DNA of 64,000 nt from positions 472,911 through 536,910 of the forward strand of contig SJOL01004667.1 in assembly GCA_004794785.1 (NCBI GenBank), written 5' to 3'. The translations under genes were made by a program, and so were the position numbers. The notes below the pieces were generated by a model. It was not told the DNA's origin, did no database searches, and saw nothing but the letters and a program-made list of their open reading frames with translations. The stretch comes from Opisthorchis felineus. Taxonomy: Eukaryota; Platyhelminthes; Trematoda; Opisthorchiida; Opisthorchiidae. This document shows, one piece after another, positions 12,601 to 22,683 of the stretch. How positions within the stretch are numbered: position 1 is the first letter of the stretch; each line of letters starts with the position of its first letter.

Positions 12601-15600
12601 GCTCATTATATAGGCAGTCTCCGAGTTCCCTTCAACCTTGTGCCCTACTTGAGCACCAGTTTGTGCGCAAATGGCTAGCTAAACTCAGTTGCAAATTACG
12701 TTGGTGCTAACGGTACACTCAATTGAATCGCAGCTGAATCTCTCGTTTCTGCTATGCAACCCAGTGCTGTAAAAAGGCCACTTAATATTTCAGTTGGCAT
12801 GAAATTCGGTTGGAAAATATAAGAAAAGACATAAGGCTAAATATTTCGTTAGCACCAACGCACTCCGCAAATGACTGTAATCCATCAAATGCGTGCAATC
12901 TGATGGTCAATTAGAACATAAGGACAGTGGAAACTCGGGGACTAGACCTGAATAATGAGCGCCAAAAAAGGATTGAACCGGTAGTAGGCTGTCAGAGTTT
13001 TCACCAGCCTTATAAGTTGCATGTTACGCCAGGAAAATACTACAAGAAGTTATATCATAATCCAGCGGTAGCGGTGGGTATCAACCACTACCATTGAAAA
13101 CTGATTCATTGTAACACAAGCTAGGAGCATAAATGGCATCCCTCTACTCAGGTTGAGACCAAGAAGGCTTAACGCAAAAACCACATGTCGACCGATCTCG
13201 GCAACCTGCCTGCTTAGCTAGGCTATGAATATGCAAAGAACAGTTAAAACAGGAAAATTAATTTGACTGAGATCCCCGCCAAATAAAAATGCATACATCA
13301 TGTAGGTTAGTACAAGTTGGGACAATAAACCGGGATATTTATTACCGAATATTGAAAGGTGGAAGACAGAAGCAGCATGAAAAGTATCCGATGGTTGGAA
13401 TTCAGAAAATCCTCATTCCAGCATCGTGTATGTCAACCGAATGCCAAATGACTAACGTGAGGATGGAGGTCAGACTGTTGTCCGAATAAAGAAGGACAGC
13501 CGTTTATCCTTAAATGAGTGCGAACTCCAGGTGTTGTTCCGCTAACTGTCAGGTTCAAGGGCTTCGGACGGAACGCCCGCCTGGGCAGCCCAACCTGCAT
13601 TACAAACAGATTTGAGCAGTCTCACCATTAGTCTCATGGGAGACGGCGTGTCGGAACACACTTCGCCAAGTGTGCTATGATTACACATTTTTTCTGCGTC
13701 TTATAAAACAACGTTCCCCAAAGCAGGGCGATGGGACAATGTTGGATCCGAAAGGGTGATGAGAGGCGACGTGAATGTATTAACTATCGGAGGTTTCTGT
13801 AATAAACTACTACAGTTATTGGGTTTATCAGAATTCCTATTAGGGCTGTGCCAAGGCTATCCTAATAGCCGTGTTTGAATTATCATGCACAGCACCACCC
13901 ACATGCAATGGACATGTGGGTTGTAGTTTTTGAATGTTAAAAAACGGGTTCTCTAAGCCCGTTCATTGTTAACGCACGTTTGCACAGTTTGTGGGTGTAG
14001 TAATGCCTCCACGGTCGTCAGCGTTGGTCTGCTGAACAGAACTGGCTACAAGGTTGATTTGCCCAGAGTAGACCTTGGCAAGATCCTTAAGATGCAACTG
14101 CGTCCCGTCAAAGCGAAAACTAGGCGATATCAACTGACCAAGTTTGCAATGCATTGAAGATACGTATTCAACAAGAAAGGAGTGAGCTAAGATCCACGTT
14201 CAGGAAAACGTACTGAGCCTTTTGGGTGAGCCAAATACGAATGATAAAACTAAACTGCGGAATACAACTTTTGTTCATTGCTTTTTCAAAACCACATTTA
14301 GCGGAAAGAACTTTCGGTGCAGCCAAGATGATCCCTTGAAATAATCGAAAGGACTGCATATTTCCCAACACAGAGGTCTCGGTATTTTCGGAGTAGGCAT
14401 AAGCCTGATATTCCCATTCCGGTATCCATTCACCAACCTTGCCAATCGTGTTGGCTATTGCTTTGGCGTATACGGCAATCCTCAAAACAAGCAATCACGG
14501 GAAGGGATCGTACACTAAATCCAGACTGATGCGGAACGCTTTCGTGCATTCTTCGGAAGGATGGCCTCCCTTCAGAGGGACCTATATTGGGGAGGTATGA
14601 CTTTTACTGCTCCCGTATGCAAAATAAGGAGGCGATGGTTCCCAGAGCGAGTAACTAATGGCGCGATAAGCTGGGCAATTTGAGAACCTGTGCTCAAGAC
14701 GAGGGTCTCACACCAATTTTCGGAAACATTGCAGTGCCATTAGGTCAGATGGGACGGGGCTTTGCAGAGCTCTACTCTTCAAGCACACCATAAGTTAGCC
14801 GTCGAATTCGAACGTCGTACCCAGTTGATTAACGTCAGTCACTTTAAACTGCCCAAAAAACTAAGTAAGCTATTGAGAGAAGTGTCGGCAGCTCAGGTTA
14901 TATGGATGGTTAGTATTCCGTTCGCTGGGCTTGGCAGCGCGGTTGCAAACGTTTCGTCACCAATCAAGGTAAAATTGTGGGTACGCAGTAGAGTAACGGT
15001 GCGTTAAGCAGTGCCGTGTTCGTGTGTATACACGTCTCCTTGGTTGGGGGTGACCTTTGATCGTGATGGTCGGTTCAGATAATCGATCCAGTCGGTTGGC
15101 TAGCTGGCCCGTTTTTTGACTGGCCGACGCCCAGACAGCCTTGATCTCTGTGGCACGCACCCGATGACCTGTGTCCTGGTTGTCATGTTTGCCGCCTGAT
15201 CCATTGGTTCACTTTGAGTGTGTCTGCCACTTAAACACACCAACAGAAACTCTACGTCATTGGTTTCCAAACGGAAAGGAATTTCCCATTGGACAAAAAG
15301 TTGGGAACGTCTGCTATAAGTCGTATTTTGCGCAGCAAATGAGTTAGCAAGGTCTAGATGTATTTAAACCTTAAGAGCATTGGATACATATGGTACAGTG
15401 TAGTCCCGTTATAGCGGTATTCGTTATAACCGTAGCCTCCACAAAGCCTACCAGCTTCCGCGAAAAATATTCCAACGAAATCTCCTTTATACCGTCCTTC
15501 AACACCGAAGAGTCGGCGTCCACCGTCTCTGGCCTCCGCACCGTGTGCGTCAGTGTCTCTTCTATCAGAGGGGCAAGGTATCAGTGTAGTCCGCCGCACT

Positions 15601-18600
15601 TCGACATGATCCAGTAAACATGCAAAGTCGATGAGTGTGCATGCTCCAACGGCAAATGAACATGATTGGTAGAGAGTAATCATAACAGTTGAATGGAGAC
15701 GTACGATGAGACAAGAGCACAAATATCTGCCATGAGACGCAAGGTTGCTGTCCATCGGTGGGGGGGGGGTTAGTTAGTGTATTTCAGTGTATACATCTCA
15801 CTTAGACCACCTGGTCCCCTGTAAACAAATTCAAACGCTAACGGAGACTAGTTCCTCCGGAATTCGGATGAACAGACCCATTTTAGGCCGCAGAAGTAAG
15901 TTCCCGAAATTTCATCTGACTCTGTGAAACTGCAAAGAGGCCCGAGAAACAATTGTTTTGGTGCCGTAAAAGACAGAAATATGTCCAGGTGACCTCAGCC
16001 AGCCCAGCCAACATACTACAGAAGATCAGTATCAGGTTGTTCCAGTGAGTTTCCCTTATTTCTGGAATAATTCGAGAGCACTCAATTCTAGTATGTTGTG
16101 TAACTCCGCTTTTTGAAGGTTGGGAGTCGGATCATTTTGTCGTCTACATACAATACCCATCAACTGTACGGACGTAGGCCTGGATGAGATGATGGGTTAT
16201 GGTGTCGCTTCCATTAGTTGTGTAGTGAATCATCACCTGGAGACAATATATGTTGGTATACGTGGAACACAATGGCCGCCTTTGGAATCTACTATGAGAA
16301 TGAAGTAGTACATGTTCGCCTTCTGTGATAAATACGTAGACAAATATTCATCCATCTCATGGTCATCGTGAGTTTTATTAGGATGGAGTTTGAAAGACTA
16401 TGGGGCAGGAAAGGATAGGGGTGGTGATAAGGTGAGGGAACATACAGATGTGGTGTCGGGTAGTCGGACTGCAGCTGTTGATCGAAGTTGCACATCAGCG
16501 AATCAAGAAACCAGAAGGATGATTGGGTGAGCTGAAAGACTTCTGTATACAGCTGAAGCAGTGGTGATCCAAAGACTTGCCAAACCCCTCGCGCTGTGTG
16601 CTCATTGACAGAAATTTCCAGGCTGATCGGTACAACTTAGCAACAATTGTTTCGAAATGGGCTATCCCACAAGACAATGCTGTCATTCATTAGCAGTGAT
16701 GTTGTGGGAGCCGAATTGCTCCGACAGTCGAAACATACTGTACTTGGGACTACTCACAATAAGCAATTTTAGGTAAGAGTATAATCTGGGGAACAAACAA
16801 AAGATCATAAACTCCACTACTCTGTTAGTGTGAAATCTATAGATTCAAGCGTTAGCGGTACAGTACTCGGGGCTCTCATAATTAACGATTCCAGATACCG
16901 AACAATTCGCAATAAAAATCAGGTTACTGCTTCCACTTTGAGGTTCGTAGTACTTCATGTATGGCTTTGTGCTGCGTCTTATCGTTATTACAGGGGTCCT
17001 CCGCTCCTATCTAATCCACATCTATGTAACAAAAAAGTAGGAATTGAGATGAAGTTCGCTGACGAAGATGAAAGAGACAAGTCAGTTAGGGCTATTTCAA
17101 CTCCCTTGAAAGTCGGTTAAACAATATAAAACGAGGTACTTCATAAGAACACAAAGGTGTGACGGTTTTAGTAGAGGAACGGTCATGTATGTCGTGTCGA
17201 TGATGAAATGGCGGCTTATTTTTTTTAATTTTTCCGACCTAATTCTTGGTGGCTGGAATGTCGGGTTTGCAATGTTTGTCTTCGCTGGTGGGTATACCGC
17301 TAATAGAAGTGGGATATTGTGAAACATGATTATCAGCAAATTAGGTATAGTACCCACGGGTAGAAAAAAGTGCACCTTATAGGTTTGTTGGGACGGTCCA
17401 ACGTGAGCATGCGATATGTACATATAAAAGGCACCGTATGCATTAGATATTAACGAGATAAGTAGCTGAACCGGTACGGATACTGGAGCATACAGACCAA
17501 ATGTAAATACTCAGTGCTCTGTATAAAGACTAAGTCCAGACTAAGAGTAATTTGGAGTTACTCAAGCGTAGTCTTCAACAGAGGGCTTGCCGCACTCACC
17601 GGAAAAGGCACGAAATTCGATTCGCTCGCAACTCTGAGTATCTGTTCCACCTACATTTCAAATTTTCCCTTAGGAGAGGAGACGTCGTCCGGAACATTGA
17701 TTGGCTACCGTAACAATTGGACTTAACAAACCGTTTTGTTGTGTCGGAGAGCACCTGTGGGACAATTTTCTACATCACATCAGTGGGAAAAATTTCGCTC
17801 ACTGTGGAACGCATTTAAGTTCAAACGGGAGGAGAGTTAAAGGCTGGCGTTTCGCGTTATTCTGTTTGTTTTTCTCAAATTTAAACCGGGACACATTAGC
17901 TTAATTTGGCAGTCTGGTGTCCCCGGTAGTGTTTCACTCAATGAGAACAATTGTATTCTTGCTTACAAGAGCAGACTTTTGAAGACTGCGTTCCAACGGT
18001 TTGACCAAAAGGACAAGGTGGAAAGTACCAGTAAAGGTTTCCGTCAAATTAGAAACTGAATAATTTACTCGGAGAACCAAACAAACAACTCAAACCGAAG
18101 ATAAACATACCTGTAACCAAAATTTCGGGATCCTGCTTAACAACCCGCAAATAAGAATTTGGTGTGACCTTTGGGGTTTCTTTCGTTGTAACTGAATCCG
18201 AAAGGACCGGGCTTTTCGTTTGCACAATAACAGAGTGGCCAAGTGTACGCGTAGTAGTGTTCAAACTCTGTGTAGCACTGGGAGCAGAGGTGAGTCGACC
18301 TATGTTTGAGCGATATGTAGGGCCTTGTACGTTGGACTCGATGGGAGTGATGAATGCAGGACGTCCGGAAGTGCCGTTGCAGAGTTTAAAGATACGTACT
18401 GGTTTGACCGGCGTGATATTCTGGGTCGGCGAATGCTGCACAAATGAAGACCCTGATACAGCCGTTTGTTTGGCAACCGAAGAGGTCGAAAAAGAGGAAT
18501 ATACCGCGTCCGTGAGAACTAGATCTGGGACGACTGGTGTTGATTTGGTAACTGTTGTTGTAGGTGCGGTAATACTATGGGTACGTCCAAGAAGCACATT

Positions 18601-18897
18601 TTCACAGGAAACTGCATGAAAAACAAATCAGTTTAATGGTATGCAATCCTACCGCTGATCCCACTATCACTGTCGGAATTTTCCAAGCCCTGTTCGAAGC
18701 CGGCAGCAGGAAAGTCAAACTCTCCCAACTCAATACCGTCCAACTAAGATGGAAGGTCAAAAAGTTGGGGTGAAAAACTCACCAGGTCCATAGGATCCAA
18801 AAGACCTTCCATGGCGTCCTCCTCCCCAGCTGAACAATTCATAAACAACAGAAAAACACTTACGAATAGTTTCAAAGTCCAGAATGTCCATCGCCAT
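371..18897 (-). CDS. ATF6: ATF6-like membrane-anchored bZIP transcription factor (spliced gene, 3' end outside window)
   Basis: Nine candidate exons, in order 18864-18897, 18783-18829, 18653-18743, 18111-18611, 11315-11412, 8597-8824, 5118-5547, 4483-4647 and 371-685, join in one frame for about 636 residues, with GT donors and AG acceptors throughout. The predicted protein has an acidic N-terminus, a Ser/Thr-rich region, a basic region (about 307-333), a leucine zipper (334-373) and one hydrophobic segment (598-617). This order is that of ATF6: in the known family the protein sits in the ER membrane, is cut by S1P and S2P during unfolded-protein stress, and its bZIP half moves to the nucleus. 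The basic region (QERMIKNRHAASMSRLRKKE) is closer to ATF6 than to CREB3, though a CREB3-type member is the main alternative. The last exon ends in mid-codon at a GT donor, so the luminal C-terminus lies beyond position 1. Confidence 0.8.
686..4482. other. Long intron of the ATF6-like gene, no feature recognised
   Basis: About 3.8 kb between candidate exons 8 and 9. No repeat family that occurs elsewhere in the window was recognised, and the ORFs are short and without motifs. A minus-strand open stretch at about 3760-3862 (MIVDCRTTKEGHCMLSAI) was considered as an exon, but its phase does not fit. Confidence 0.4.
4483..4647 (-). CDS. ATF6: ATF6-like candidate exon 8 (165 nt, possibly a cassette)
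   Basis: The stretch lies between an ACTAG acceptor and a GTAGTA donor, both weak. It is phase 1 on each side, and 165 nt is divisible by three, so exon 7 could also join directly to exon 9 without it. It encodes about 55 residues (SLLNRRLQELAYIARSAEQS near its centre), probably helical, with no known motif. It is either a real, possibly optional, exon or a chance open stretch. Confidence 0.4.
5118..5547 (-). CDS. ATF6: ATF6-like exon 7 (leucine zipper and Ser/Thr linker)
   Basis: A 430-nt exon that follows a TTTTCAG acceptor and ends in a GTTGGT donor in phase 1. The protein begins YLERLEMRYEQLKREN, directly continuing the basic region of exon 6. Heptad positions 338, 345, 352, 359, 366 and 373 are Leu, Leu, Leu, Trp, Leu, Leu, an uninterrupted dimerisation zipper with one Trp. 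From about residue 377 the sequence becomes Ser/Thr/Pro rich (DSSDSHPDNGTPSDSSSAPS), a flexible linker before the membrane. The codons after the donor (WCDWKH...) read into the intron and are not counted. Confidence 0.85.
6210..6452 (-). mobile_element. RTE-type retrotransposon scrap (3' end of pol)
   Basis: In two shifting minus-strand frames this piece matches the C-terminal end of the RTE protein at 19613-21592 and its continuation: compare VWWEHQISSTGVHQIVF with VWWEHRISNAEVRRMVF, and CRLPRRTLFAQ with the same string with two changes in the other copy. It is frameshifted, lacks the RT domain and lies inside the intron between exons 6 and 7 of the ATF6-like gene. It is a dead 5'-truncated copy. 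Confidence 0.65.
7090..7272 (-). repeat. tRNA-derived SINE, copy 1
   Basis: The minus strand starts with a tRNA-like head: A box GATGGCTCAGTGATTAGAGC and B box GGTTCAAACCC, the internal promoter of RNA polymerase III. A non-tRNA body follows and ends near CAGCTGTAAC. The same body is found at 22684-22870 and 23189-23419. The copies differ by scattered substitutions, so this is a dispersed family and not a tandem duplication. It sits in the intron between exons 6 and 7 of the ATF6-like gene. Confidence 0.8.
8597..8824 (-). CDS. ATF6: ATF6-like exon 6 (basic DNA-binding region of the bZIP)
   Basis: A 228-nt exon, exactly 76 codons, phase 0 at both ends, with a CTAG acceptor and an AG|GTGAGT donor. 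Its last 27 residues are strongly basic and hold the bZIP signature (QERMIKNRHAASMSRLRKKE). In bZIP proteins this helix lies in the DNA major groove. The ATF6 family has Asn-Arg, Ala and Ser-Arg at the same positions; all are present, although the residues between them (HAASM) differ from the vertebrate ones. The exon ends exactly where the zipper begins in exon 7. Confidence 0.85.
8825..11314. other. Intron of the ATF6-like gene, no feature recognised
   Basis: About 2.5 kb between exons 5 and 6. No match to other repeats of the window and no supported ORF. Confidence 0.4.
11315..11412 (-). CDS. ATF6: ATF6-like exon 5 (acidic linker)
   Basis: A 98-nt exon with a TTGTAG acceptor and a GTGAG donor, too short to show as a free ORF. 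It continues the frame of exon 4 in phase 1 and ends in phase 0, matching exon 6. It encodes about 33 acidic residues (FSSFLDDYDPTLYSDVDLEE at its core), similar in character to the acidic N-terminus. The match of both phases to the neighbouring exons is the main support. Confidence 0.65.
13837..13970. repeat. Cluster of three short inverted repeats
   Basis: Three perfect or near-perfect stems follow each other: CTATTAGG (13837-13844) with CCTAATAG (13861-13868), CCCACATG (13898-13905) with CATGTGGG (13913-13920), and AACGGG (13943-13948) with CCCGTT (13958-13963). The right arm of the first can also fold into a GGCTAT/ATAGCC hairpin. Their role is unknown; they could be the remains of a small transposon. 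Confidence 0.45.
14919..14973 (+). repeat. Fragment related to the hairpin element at 35916
   Basis: The stretch GCAAACGTTTCGTCACCAAT and the flanking GGGCTTGGCAG match the left half of the element at 35916-36053 with few changes. The right half, which would form the other arm of the hairpin, is absent here. It is a truncated member of the same small repeat family. Confidence 0.55.
18111..18611 (-). CDS. ATF6: ATF6-like exon 4 (Ser/Thr/Pro-rich activation region)
   Basis: This 501-nt exon follows a GCAG acceptor and ends in a GTATGT donor. It encodes about residues 58-224, rich in Ser, Thr, Val and Pro with few charges, a composition typical of a disordered transactivation region. No folded domain is visible. 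It enters and leaves in phase 1. The ORF on the opposite strand (18164-18619) is a shadow of it. The intron after it, to 11413, is about 6.7 kb, the longest in the gene. Confidence 0.75.
18653..18897 (-). CDS. ATF6: ATF6-like exons 1-3 (start codon and acidic N-terminus)
   Basis: Exon 1 (18864-18897) opens with ATG; a second in-frame ATG follows two codons later and could be the real start. Exon 2 is 18783-18829 and exon 3 is 18653-18743. The introns between them are only 34 nt (18830-18863) and 39 nt (18744-18782), and the next one, 18612-18652, is 41 nt. All begin GT and end AG. The encoded stretch is rich in Asp, Glu and Leu (MDILDFETI, DPMDLLDGIELGEF, then NSDSDSGIS), as expected of an acidic activation domain. 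Phases are 1, 0 and 1 and join without a stop. Confidence rests on the frame continuity across four consecutive junctions. Confidence 0.75.
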
Positions 18898-19093
18898 GTT
18901 TGAAGGTCAAATTGCGGATCCACAGCTCACCGAACAAGCACAATCACCGAGGGTCGAAAATTTTAACAATAAAACGATAGGATAATCTACAAAAAAGAGC
19001 TTAAGGATGTTAGAACAATGAGGGTAAAACGACAATCATCCTGCTACTAAGGAAGCGCAGGCAAGAGTGCTAATACTGAGGCAGTGGCCCACC
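18898..19093. other. Upstream region of the ATF6-like gene
   Basis: The short stretch between the ATF6-like start codon and the 3' tail of the RTE element. A promoter and 5' UTR would be expected here, but no TATA-like or other motif is convincing. Confidence 0.3.
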
Positions 19094-21595
19094 ATCATCA
19101 TCATCATTGTCAGCTGTAAGAACCGCGTACTTGTCGTACAGTGGTTGTAGCTGCCACAGTTTCGTTCACCGATGATTTGGGGAGGTGGGTTATGTATTTG
19201 TGCATTGGAGGCGGAAGCTGATAAATTGGTGCGTAAATACAGCACTGTCAATGGACTGTTACGTGGGAGAATTGGGGAGGGAGATATGCATTGAAGGCAA
19301 TAGCTTGGAAGCACGAGCACCATTGAGGGCGCGACTGGGCCATGTCTGACAATGTCTCTAGCCATTGATGTGGCCTGTCTCGGGGTCCCATCCAGGAAGA
19401 CGGCAATGACCAGCGCAGCTGAGTTTGCTGGTAATGGCTTTCACACTTCGCTGCCAAGTCATTGTTTGACCGCCTCTGGCTCGTTTTCACCCTTCACGTG
19501 GTTGTGCGAAAAGAACCCTTCGAGGAAGTCAGTCGACTGGCATACGCAGCACGTGGCCAAGCCAGCGCAACCTATGCAGTGTGATCAGTTCATCTAGCGA
19601 GGGTGAGTTATTTCATCCGAATACCATTCGACGTACTTCAGCATTACTGATCCGGTGTTCCCACCAGACTCGGGCAATGCTCCGAAGACATCGACGGTCA
19701 AACACTGAAAGTCTTTTGACGTCCTCGGCGCGCAACGGCCAGGTTTCTGATCCGTATAGTAGTATGGAGCGCACTGCAGCATTGTAATCTCGACCCTTGA
19801 CGGATAAGCTGATGTCACGCCTAAGCCACAGGTGACACAGGTTCACAAAAGCTGCTCTGGCCTTCCCAATTCGAATGGAAATATCATCTTTCATGAGACC
19901 ACCGGGACTGATAGAGCTGCCCAGGTAGACAAATTTGTCTACTACCTCAATCGGCTCATCCGCAAGCATGAAGTTAAGGTTCGAACCCACCCAGTCTTGC
20001 AGTAGCACTTTACACTTTGCAGGTGTGAAGCGCATGCCAAACCGTGAGGCGAAATTATTTAGATTATTTAATATTGTTTGCATTACCACGGGGTCAAATC
20101 CAAGAAGAGCTATGTCATCTGCGTGCTCGATATCTGTGGGCGGACGCCCCGGGAGCACTTCGACCCCACAGACGTTAGAGGCTGATAGTGAGTCTTCCAT
20201 AATCGTATCAACGACGAAGTTGAAGAGGAAAGGTGAAAGAGGACAGCCCTGTCTGACGCCACTTGATGTGGTGAACTCAGGCGGGAGCCTCCCGTAGACC
20301 TTCACACGTCCGCGGGAGTTGGCGTACAGCGCCTTAAGAAGGGTCAAGGATTTATGGGAGGCACCTTTGCTCCACAGACACTGCCACAGGGCCTGACGGT
20401 CCACAGAGTCAAACGCAGCTTTCAGATCAAGAAACATAACCATTGTTGGCTGCTGGAAGCAGTGTCGCTGTTCCAGAATCTGTCGGAGGGTGAAAGTGTG
20501 ATCGATGCATCCTCTTGCAGGACGAAACCCAGCTTGGTTTTCACGGATCTGTCTCTCCCTGTGTTCAGTCAACCTTCGAAGGATTAGACCAGAGAGCACC
20601 TTCGATGCCACAGCTACCAGGCTGATGCCACGGTGGTTTTCACACAGCGTCCACGTGCCCTTTTTAAAGACAGCGATAACTGTCGACATGCCCCATTCTG
20701 CAGGCACCTTCTCTTCGTTCCATATAGCACCAATAAGCTTTGTCAGATGGGTCACCTGGGATTCTCCGACTTCTTTGAAGAGGGCTGGATAGAGACCGTC
20801 CGGTCCAGGTGCCTTCTCACGTTTTAGTACGGATATTTCGTACTTTATTTCTTCTTCCGACGGGCGATCAAGGTTTACATTCCATCCGCCCGTATGCATT
20901 AACTCCACAGACTGTGTTGCAGGAGGCCAGCTCAACTGTTCTTCAAAGTATTCGGCCCATCTTTCCAGTCGACGCTTTTGCGACTGAATTAATGAGCCAT
21001 CTTTTTCACTTATCGTTTCGCTGACCGTTGCTTTCCTAGGGCCAGTCGATCGCATCAGTTGATACAGGGTACGGCTGTTTCCCGTAGCAAAAGCTTTCTC
21101 CATCTCCCGAGCTTTTGATGTCCACCATAGCTCACGGTCTTTCCTTAGACTCTTTACTATTTGACGTTTGAGGGATTTGCGTGCGCCGTCGTATTCGTTG
21201 CCTGCTGGTATGGATTTCCTGACATCAATCATGGATAGCGATCTCGTCGATATCCAGTGGTCTTTTGGTCGAACCGGAGGGGTCGGACAGACAGCACTGA
21301 ACGCCGCTAACACAGCTCGTTTCACATTTTGCCACGCTTCATCCACATACTCACTGCTACCACAGTATTGGTTTACAGTGGAGAGTTGTTGGGCTAGCTC
21401 AGATCGGTACTGTTGAGCAATGGTCATTCTTCGAAGATAGTGGGTTGGCATGCTTCTTGCTAATTTGCGAGGGCCTGAAGGGAAGCGAACTGTCAGGCGT
21501 GCACGCACCATGGCGTGATCAGAATCAAGCAGTGTGCCCCAGAAGGGACGGCAGTCTTGAATTGTGGCTCTCCACCGGTGGCTGATGGCCACGTG
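19094..21595 (-). mobile_element. RTE-clade non-LTR retrotransposon, 5'-truncated
   Basis: The element consists of the long pol ORF at 19613-21592 and, toward lower coordinates, a frameshifted C-terminal part (WLETLSDMAQSRPQWCSC at about 19300-19370). It ends in a short (ATG)n run at 19094-19108, seen on the plus strand as CATCATCATCATCATCATT. RTE elements usually end in such a trinucleotide tail. The endonuclease is mostly missing, because a stop codon precedes its last few residues upstream of 21592. It probably cannot move by itself. Confidence 0.8.
19613..21592 (-). CDS. RTE-type reverse transcriptase, 659 codons open
   Basis: The longest ORF of the window. It encodes the end of an apurinic-type endonuclease (LLDSDHAMVRARL, residues 21-33), a linker, and a complete reverse-transcriptase domain (about 260-500). 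RT motif A is MFLDLKAAFDSVD (385-397, catalytic Asp 388), motif B SSGVRQGCPLSPFLF (443-457), motif C HADDIALLG (490-498) with the two catalytic Asp. The C-terminal part (550-659) has the RTE-typical YLGSSIS and WWEHRIS stretches. The ORF starts at GTG only because a TAG lies just before it, so it is a 5'-broken gene and no true start is present. The enzyme would copy its own RNA at a nick made by the endonuclease. Such ORFs are often misnamed craniofacial development protein 2-like. Confidence 0.9.
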   Translation of the reverse strand: MAISHRWRATIQDCRPFWGTLLDSDHAMVRARLTVRFPSGPRKLARSMPTHYLRRMTIAQQYRSELAQQLSTVNQYCGSSEYVDEAWQNVKRAVLAAFSAVCPTPPVRPKDHWISTRSLSMIDVRKSIPAGNEYDGARKSLKRQIVKSLRKDRELWWTSKAREMEKAFATGNSRTLYQLMRSTGPRKATVSETISEKDGSLIQSQKRRLERWAEYFEEQLSWPPATQSVELMHTGGWNVNLDRPSEEEIKYEISVLKREKAPGPDGLYPALFKEVGESQVTHLTKLIGAIWNEEKVPAEWGMSTVIAVFKKGTWTLCENHRGISLVAVASKVLSGLILRRLTEHRERQIRENQAGFRPARGCIDHTFTLRQILEQRHCFQQPTMVMFLDLKAAFDSVDRQALWQCLWSKGASHKSLTLLKALYANSRGRVKVYGRLPPEFTTSSGVRQGCPLSPFLFNFVVDTIMEDSLSASNVCGVEVLPGRPPTDIEHADDIALLGFDPVVMQTILNNLNNFASRFGMRFTPAKCKVLLQDWVGSNLNFMLADEPIEVVDKFVYLGSSISPGGLMKDDISIRIGKARAAFVNLCHLWLRRDISLSVKGRDYNAAVRSILLYGSETWPLRAEDVKRLSVFDRRCLRSIARVWWEHRISNAEVRRMVFG

Positions 21596-22683
21596 GTCAA
21601 AGTCAACCGTTGGGCGATCGGAGTGTGCGGCCGCCCTTTTCTAACCCGTCCTTCCTCGGGATAAGGCAGCATCGCTGCTTCCATAAATATGGACATGTTG
21701 GTCACCTGGGGAAAACACCTTACTGCGTTCACACTCCTGTCGCAGAAGACAGTACGACTTTACCCCCAGACCGCCTCGTAGAAAGGGGTCCCGCTGCTCT
21801 TGGTCTGACTGCGCCCCTTTGGCCTTCCTGGCATGGTTGCACCTTGTGGAACGACGTTCCAGCCAATGTAGCTCGCGGGATCATTGCAGCACTCAAGCCC
21901 GACCACCACGTCAAGATGGCAGCTTTAGGTCGGGTGGCCCACCATACCCAGCGAAACAATTCGTCTTTAAAGCCACATATTCATGAGATAAATATGGTCG
22001 TTCACCGCAACAGTCCTATGGCTGATAAAGTCGCTTGAAAGATCTGAATGCTTCAGAAGTTACCGCGTTTGGCACGACTCAGTGGCTAAACTTCCAACCT
22101 TCGATCTAGGATCGGGTATGGTCGCGCGGACTGATGGTTTTCAACGCAGGAGGTCAAAAATAGTAGGCAGTACAAATGTTATAACTGTCTGAGTGTTAGG
22201 GCGGGCATCTCCGGGCTATGAACTTTCCCCGACCCTACACCCATAAGTTACCTTCCTCCACATCGACTCCAACACCGGAGTGTTCTGTAGGCTGGCTCTA
22301 ATTTTGAGTACCGTGTGACCAGAATGTGGGATTGGTAGAAGTGTACGGGGAATTTTGTAGAAGGTAGATGCATAAAAATGCCAGATGGTGGCAGCGTTGC
22401 AGTGAAGTGTGAATAACCTGAGATATTTCGCTGATCAGAGTGGCACCGAGAAACAGCTTCTATGGAGGAAAGAACAGGGTGCCCGCCGAACGTATGGAAG
22501 ACCGTAAGACTCCCCCCCCCCACAGGGTAGCTGCGGTGTTTGGCTGCCTTGCGGATCACTTGTGTTCATCCAGGATCTATAAACAGAGGGTTTTGTCTCG
22601 TTAGTGAAGTTGATGGAACAGCTGTCTTTTCCGCTGAAGTGTGTGAATCTGAGTGGCGTCGCCTACCACACTTACAGAGGGAC
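21596..22683. other. Unidentified intergenic sequence
   Basis: About 1.1 kb between the RTE element and SINE copy 2. A plus-strand open frame at 21610-22038 has no recognisable motif. A run of C residues lies at about 22511-22521. Nothing else was recognised. Confidence 0.35.

Larger units (their letters stand above)
11413..18110. other. Largest intron of the ATF6-like gene, mostly unidentified sequence
   Basis: About 6.7 kb. It contains a cluster of short hairpins at 13837-13970 and, at about 14919-14973, a piece related to the hairpin element in the Gypsy LTR. A run of ten G residues lies near 15761-15770. No coding sequence was supported. Confidence 0.4.

Noticed and set aside
13898..13970. 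Hairpins as bacterial-type transcription terminators
   Set aside because: The window is eukaryotic and no gene ends here.
18164..18619. Plus-strand ORF of 151 codons
   Set aside because: It is the antisense of ATF6-like exon 4, whose low-complexity Ser/Thr codons keep the opposite frame open.
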